Source of the DNA: Pseudocolwellia sp048296855
Lineage (GTDB): Bacteria > Pseudomonadota > Gammaproteobacteria > Enterobacterales > Alteromonadaceae
NCBI GenBank assembly: GCA_048296855.1
Contig: CP182631.1
Length of the DNA: 64,000 nucleotides
Strand: one strand, 5' to 3'
A model generated the notes under the pieces. It had not been told where the DNA came from, ran no database searches, and saw nothing but the letters and a program-made list of their open reading frames with translations. This document shows, piece after piece, positions 61,772-64,000 of this stretch. Within the stretch, counting starts at the first letter, position 1. Every line of letters begins with the position of its first letter. Position numbers and translations under genes: made by a program.

Positions 61772-62320
61772 TTATAATTTTAATTGAGTTACTCCCCAAT
61801 AATCGCTACTTTTAGTTGTTAATTTCCAGCCTTTTTTGATAAGTACTTTTCGAATAAAGCGATTAATTAGCCCATGCCCAAAAACAACTATTTTTTCTTC
61901 TTTTTCAGCTAATCGAATTAAAGTAAGTGCCGCTCTTATAGAGCGTATTTTAGATTGTTTATAAGTTTCAAAGTGCCCTTTAAACCGAAGTAACCAAAAA
62001 ATACGACAGCTATAAAGCCAAACCACTGTAGGTAAATATAAGGGAAGTTTATAACGTGGTAATTCCATTTCTCTTAATGTTTGATCTATTAATTCAGGTG
62101 ATTTTCCGGTAAATATATGTGCTGAATGCAGTGCTCTTTTAAGATCACTTGATACAACAAAGTGAGACTTGTAGTCTTGAACATGTTGATAGTTGGGCCT
62201 ACTGTTATTTGATATTTCGGATAGGTGGTATTGCCTTACCCATTTGACATAGCTGATAGCATTCATCATGCTGTTAACTGCAGCGACAGGCTTACCATGC
62301 CTAATTAAAACGATTTCCAT
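61772..62320 (-). CDS. Histidine phosphatase family protein
   Basis: A 182-residue cytoplasmic protein with the phospho-accepting LIRHGKP motif at residues 5-11, the second-site SSDLKRALHSAHI and the late His in VFGHGLINRF. This is the branch-1 histidine phosphatase (phosphoglycerate mutase-like) fold. The substrate is unknown. It starts 20 bp after the TSUP transporter gene, so they are probably cotranscribed. Confidence 0.85.
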   Translation of the reverse strand: MEIVLIRHGKPVAAVNSMMNAISYVKWVRQYHLSEISNNSRPNYQHVQDYKSHFVVSSDLKRALHSAHIFTGKSPELIDQTLREMELPRYKLPLYLPTVVWLYSCRIFWLLRFKGHFETYKQSKIRSIRAALTLIRLAEKEEKIVVFGHGLINRFIRKVLIKKGWKLTTKSSDYWGVTQLKL

Positions 62321-62340
62321 ATCTTCCTTATCCTAGTTTT

Positions 62341-63093
62341 TTATAAAACCATAAAAACAGCCGCTAATACCGTCATACCAATAACCCACCACCTATATTG
62401 TTTATTGGGTATTCTTTTAACAATAAATACCCCCGCATATGCGCCTAATGCGATAAACGGTAAGCTTATGATATTCAATAAGAATGAATCTATAGTGATG
62501 GTTTCCCATACAAAAATATGAAATGGTACTTTGAATAAATTTACCGCTAAAAAGAAACAAGCAGCTGTTCCTATAAATTCATTTTTGGGTAATCTCATAC
62601 TTAATAAGTATAAGGCCATTACCACTCCAGCTAAGTTCCCCACCATGGTCGTTATACCGCCTAATAGCCCCATTAAAATAGCGAACCACATATAATCAGG
62701 CACATTTACGCGTTTATTTTGCTCTTGCCAAATCATTAGGGCCAAACTACCAAATAAAATAATCCCCATAAGTTGACGAAATATTTGATCATCAACATAT
62801 TCTCCTATCAAGGTACCAATAATTACTCCTATAGCAGCCCAAGGAAATAGCTTTTTTAAATAGTACCAATTAGCGCTACGGTGATAATAAAAAACACCAA
62901 AAATATCGGCCATAACTAATAGAGGTAACATAATGCCTGTTGATTCTTTACCACCAAAGTTTAACGCGAGTAAAGGCACGGCAAACATTGAAATACCGCT
63001 AACACCTGTTTTAGCCATACCAATAAAAAAAGCCACAAGAAATAACAGTAATAAAGCGTTATAAGAGAGTTCGTAAGAAAAGAGAGACAACAT
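62341..63093 (-). CDS. TSUP (TauE/SafE) family transporter
   Basis: A 250-residue membrane protein with about seven to eight helices in two related halves, each starting with a pattern like FFIGMAKTGVSGISMFAVPLL and GGITTMVGNLAGVVMALYLL. These are the TauE/SafE repeats. Such proteins export sulfite, sulfoacetate or other small anions; the substrate here is not known. It precedes the phosphatase gene by 20 bp. Confidence 0.9.
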   Translation of the reverse strand: MLSLFSYELSYNALLLLFLVAFFIGMAKTGVSGISMFAVPLLALNFGGKESTGIMLPLLVMADIFGVFYYHRSANWYYLKKLFPWAAIGVIIGTLIGEYVDDQIFRQLMGIILFGSLALMIWQEQNKRVNVPDYMWFAILMGLLGGITTMVGNLAGVVMALYLLSMRLPKNEFIGTAACFFLAVNLFKVPFHIFVWETITIDSFLLNIISLPFIALGAYAGVFIVKRIPNKQYRWWVIGMTVLAAVFMVL

Positions 63094-63136
63094 TTAGGAA
63101 TATTTTCCAATTGTGGTTTAAATTAAAGAAATAAAA

Positions 63137-63179
63137 AAGGATAGGTTTTAAAGAGAATTGAGTTCTCCTGCCTATCCTT
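63137..63179 (-). terminator. Rho-independent terminator after the RND gene
   Basis: AAGGATAGG (63137-63145) pairs with CCTATCCTT (63171-63179), with inner pairing GAGAA/TTCTC. On the minus strand a T run follows, about 28 bp past the RND stop. Confidence 0.88.
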
Positions 63180-63206
63180 ATTATGCTAACGAATATTGTA
63201 CGTTAC

Positions 63207-64000
63207 TTACATAATATCAATGGTTTTTTCTCGTTTTTCAGCAAACCATAAATAAAACACGGGTAATATAAATAATGTGAACACAGTACCAATTAACATA
63301 CCGGCTACTAATATAATACCAATACTGTTACGTGCTTCTGCGCCAGCACCTGTTACAAATACTAATGGGAGATGCCCAAAAACAGTTGCCGCCGTTGTCA
63401 TCATAATAGGTCTTAATCGTGTTATAGCCGCTTCGGTTACCGCTTCTAATTTTGTTTTACCTTGTTCTTGAACATGGTTAGCAAATTCAACGATCAAAAT
63501 ACCATTTTTAGCAATTAAGCCCACCAAGGTGATTAAGCCTATTTGTGAATAAATATTGATTGTTGTTAACTCAATAAAAGGTAAAAGCAATGCGCCTGAT
63601 AAAGCTAAAGGTACACAACCAAATAACACCACTAACGGATCTCTAAAACTATTAAACTGAATCGCTAAAATGAAAAATACAATAATAGATGAAACCCCTA
63701 ATACGCTCATTAACGTACTACCTTCAGATCTAATTTGGCGAGACTCACCCGCGTAATCTAATCGATATGATTTAGGTAATATATCAGCAGCCGCTTTTTC
63801 CAATGTAGCTAATGCTGCTTCTTTACTTACCCCTGGTAAAACACCGCCAAAGATTTTAATAGAGTTTTGCTGATTAAATGTGGTGAGTTGTCTAGGACCA
63901 ATCAACCATTTAATTTTAGCAAAGCTAGAAACAGTCACTAAACTGTTACTTGGCGTTTTAATGGTTAAACTTAAAATATCTTCTGGGTTAGCTCTTACCT
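63207..64000 (-). CDS. RND efflux pump inner-membrane subunit, 3' part of gene
   Basis: The frame is open from its stop to the right window edge, so the gene continues beyond it; the GTG at 63938 is not the real start. About 264 residues are visible: the end of the second periplasmic porter domain (VRANPEDILSLTIKTPSNS to SYRLDYAGESRQI) and the last membrane helices (FILAIQFNSFRDPLVVLF, LITLVGLIAKNGILIVEFAN, RLRPIMMTTAATVFGHLPL). This is the AcrB/MexF HAE1 type, a proton-driven tripartite drug or lipid exporter. Partner adaptor and outer-membrane genes are not in view. Confidence 0.93.
   Translation of the reverse strand, partial: VRANPEDILSLTIKTPSNSLVTVSSFAKIKWLIGPRQLTTFNQQNSIKIFGGVLPGVSKEAALATLEKAAADILPKSYRLDYAGESRQIRSEGSTLMSVLGVSSIIVFFILAIQFNSFRDPLVVLFGCVPLALSGALLLPFIELTTINIYSQIGLITLVGLIAKNGILIVEFANHVQEQGKTKLEAVTEAAITRLRPIMMTTAATVFGHLPLVFVTGAGAEARNSIGIILVAGMLIGTVFTLFILPVFYLWFAEKREKTIDIM

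Overview
This window is a piece of a low-GC, aerobic-to-facultative marine gammaproteobacterial chromosome. Gene content points to the Alteromonadales, most like Colwellia or Thalassotalea. The reasons are an E. coli-type cydAB with a long Q-loop, nap genes, fimV-asd-pdxB-fabB, a smp/serB/PilZ/radA block, TonB receptor and TPR-sulfotransferase genes, a PEP-CTERM protein, and AT-rich spacers with short palindromic repeats. The genus is inferred from protein resemblance and gene order; nothing here proves it. No tRNA, rRNA, CRISPR array, prophage or transposase gene was seen. Coordinates of short sites were counted by hand and may be off by a base or two.

Layout. 1-3.8 kb: the 3' end of an outer-membrane beta-barrel gene, a small membrane protein, a YfiR-domain protein with a degenerate histidine-kinase module, and a periplasmic c-type heme protein. 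3.9-10.3 kb (minus): the cytochrome bd operon cydA-cydB-cydX-cydD-cydC with a perfect FNR-type box upstream, next to a truncated sigma54-activator gene. 11.8-19 kb: a glycerophosphodiesterase and organophosphate-type transporter face a TonB-dependent receptor (frameshifted in this sequence), which is followed by a TPR-sulfotransferase. 19.6-25.4 kb: rimO, a PEP-CTERM protein with a sigma54-like promoter, a CotH-family lipoprotein, an NmrA-type reductase and a VOC protein. 25.4-33.9 kb (minus): a PAS-GGDEF diguanylate cyclase, fimV with eight tandem acidic repeats, asd, pdxB and fabB. 34-36 kb: mnmC. 36.2-40.8 kb (minus): napF-E-D-A-B-C with an FNR-type palindrome. 41-51 kb (mostly plus): a secreted GH2 glycosidase, prfC, argS, an HDOD protein with a pseudo-receiver, a TatD nuclease, smp (minus) and serB. 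51.3-64 kb: a double-PilZ protein, radA, metH, metA with MetJ boxes, recA with a LexA box, a histidine phosphatase, a TSUP transporter and the 3' part of an RND pump gene.

How the parts connect. Cytochrome bd and periplasmic nitrate reductase together suit life at low oxygen, and both have FNR-type sites. Several genes belong to c-di-GMP or envelope signalling (YfiR-like protein, diguanylate cyclase, two-domain PilZ protein, FimV). The receptor, phosphodiesterase, transporter and sulfotransferase cluster is the most accessory-looking part and the best candidate for a poorly described local system. Most of the rest is ordinary core genome. Intergenic space holds at least two families of dispersed palindromic repeats and many clear hairpin terminators.
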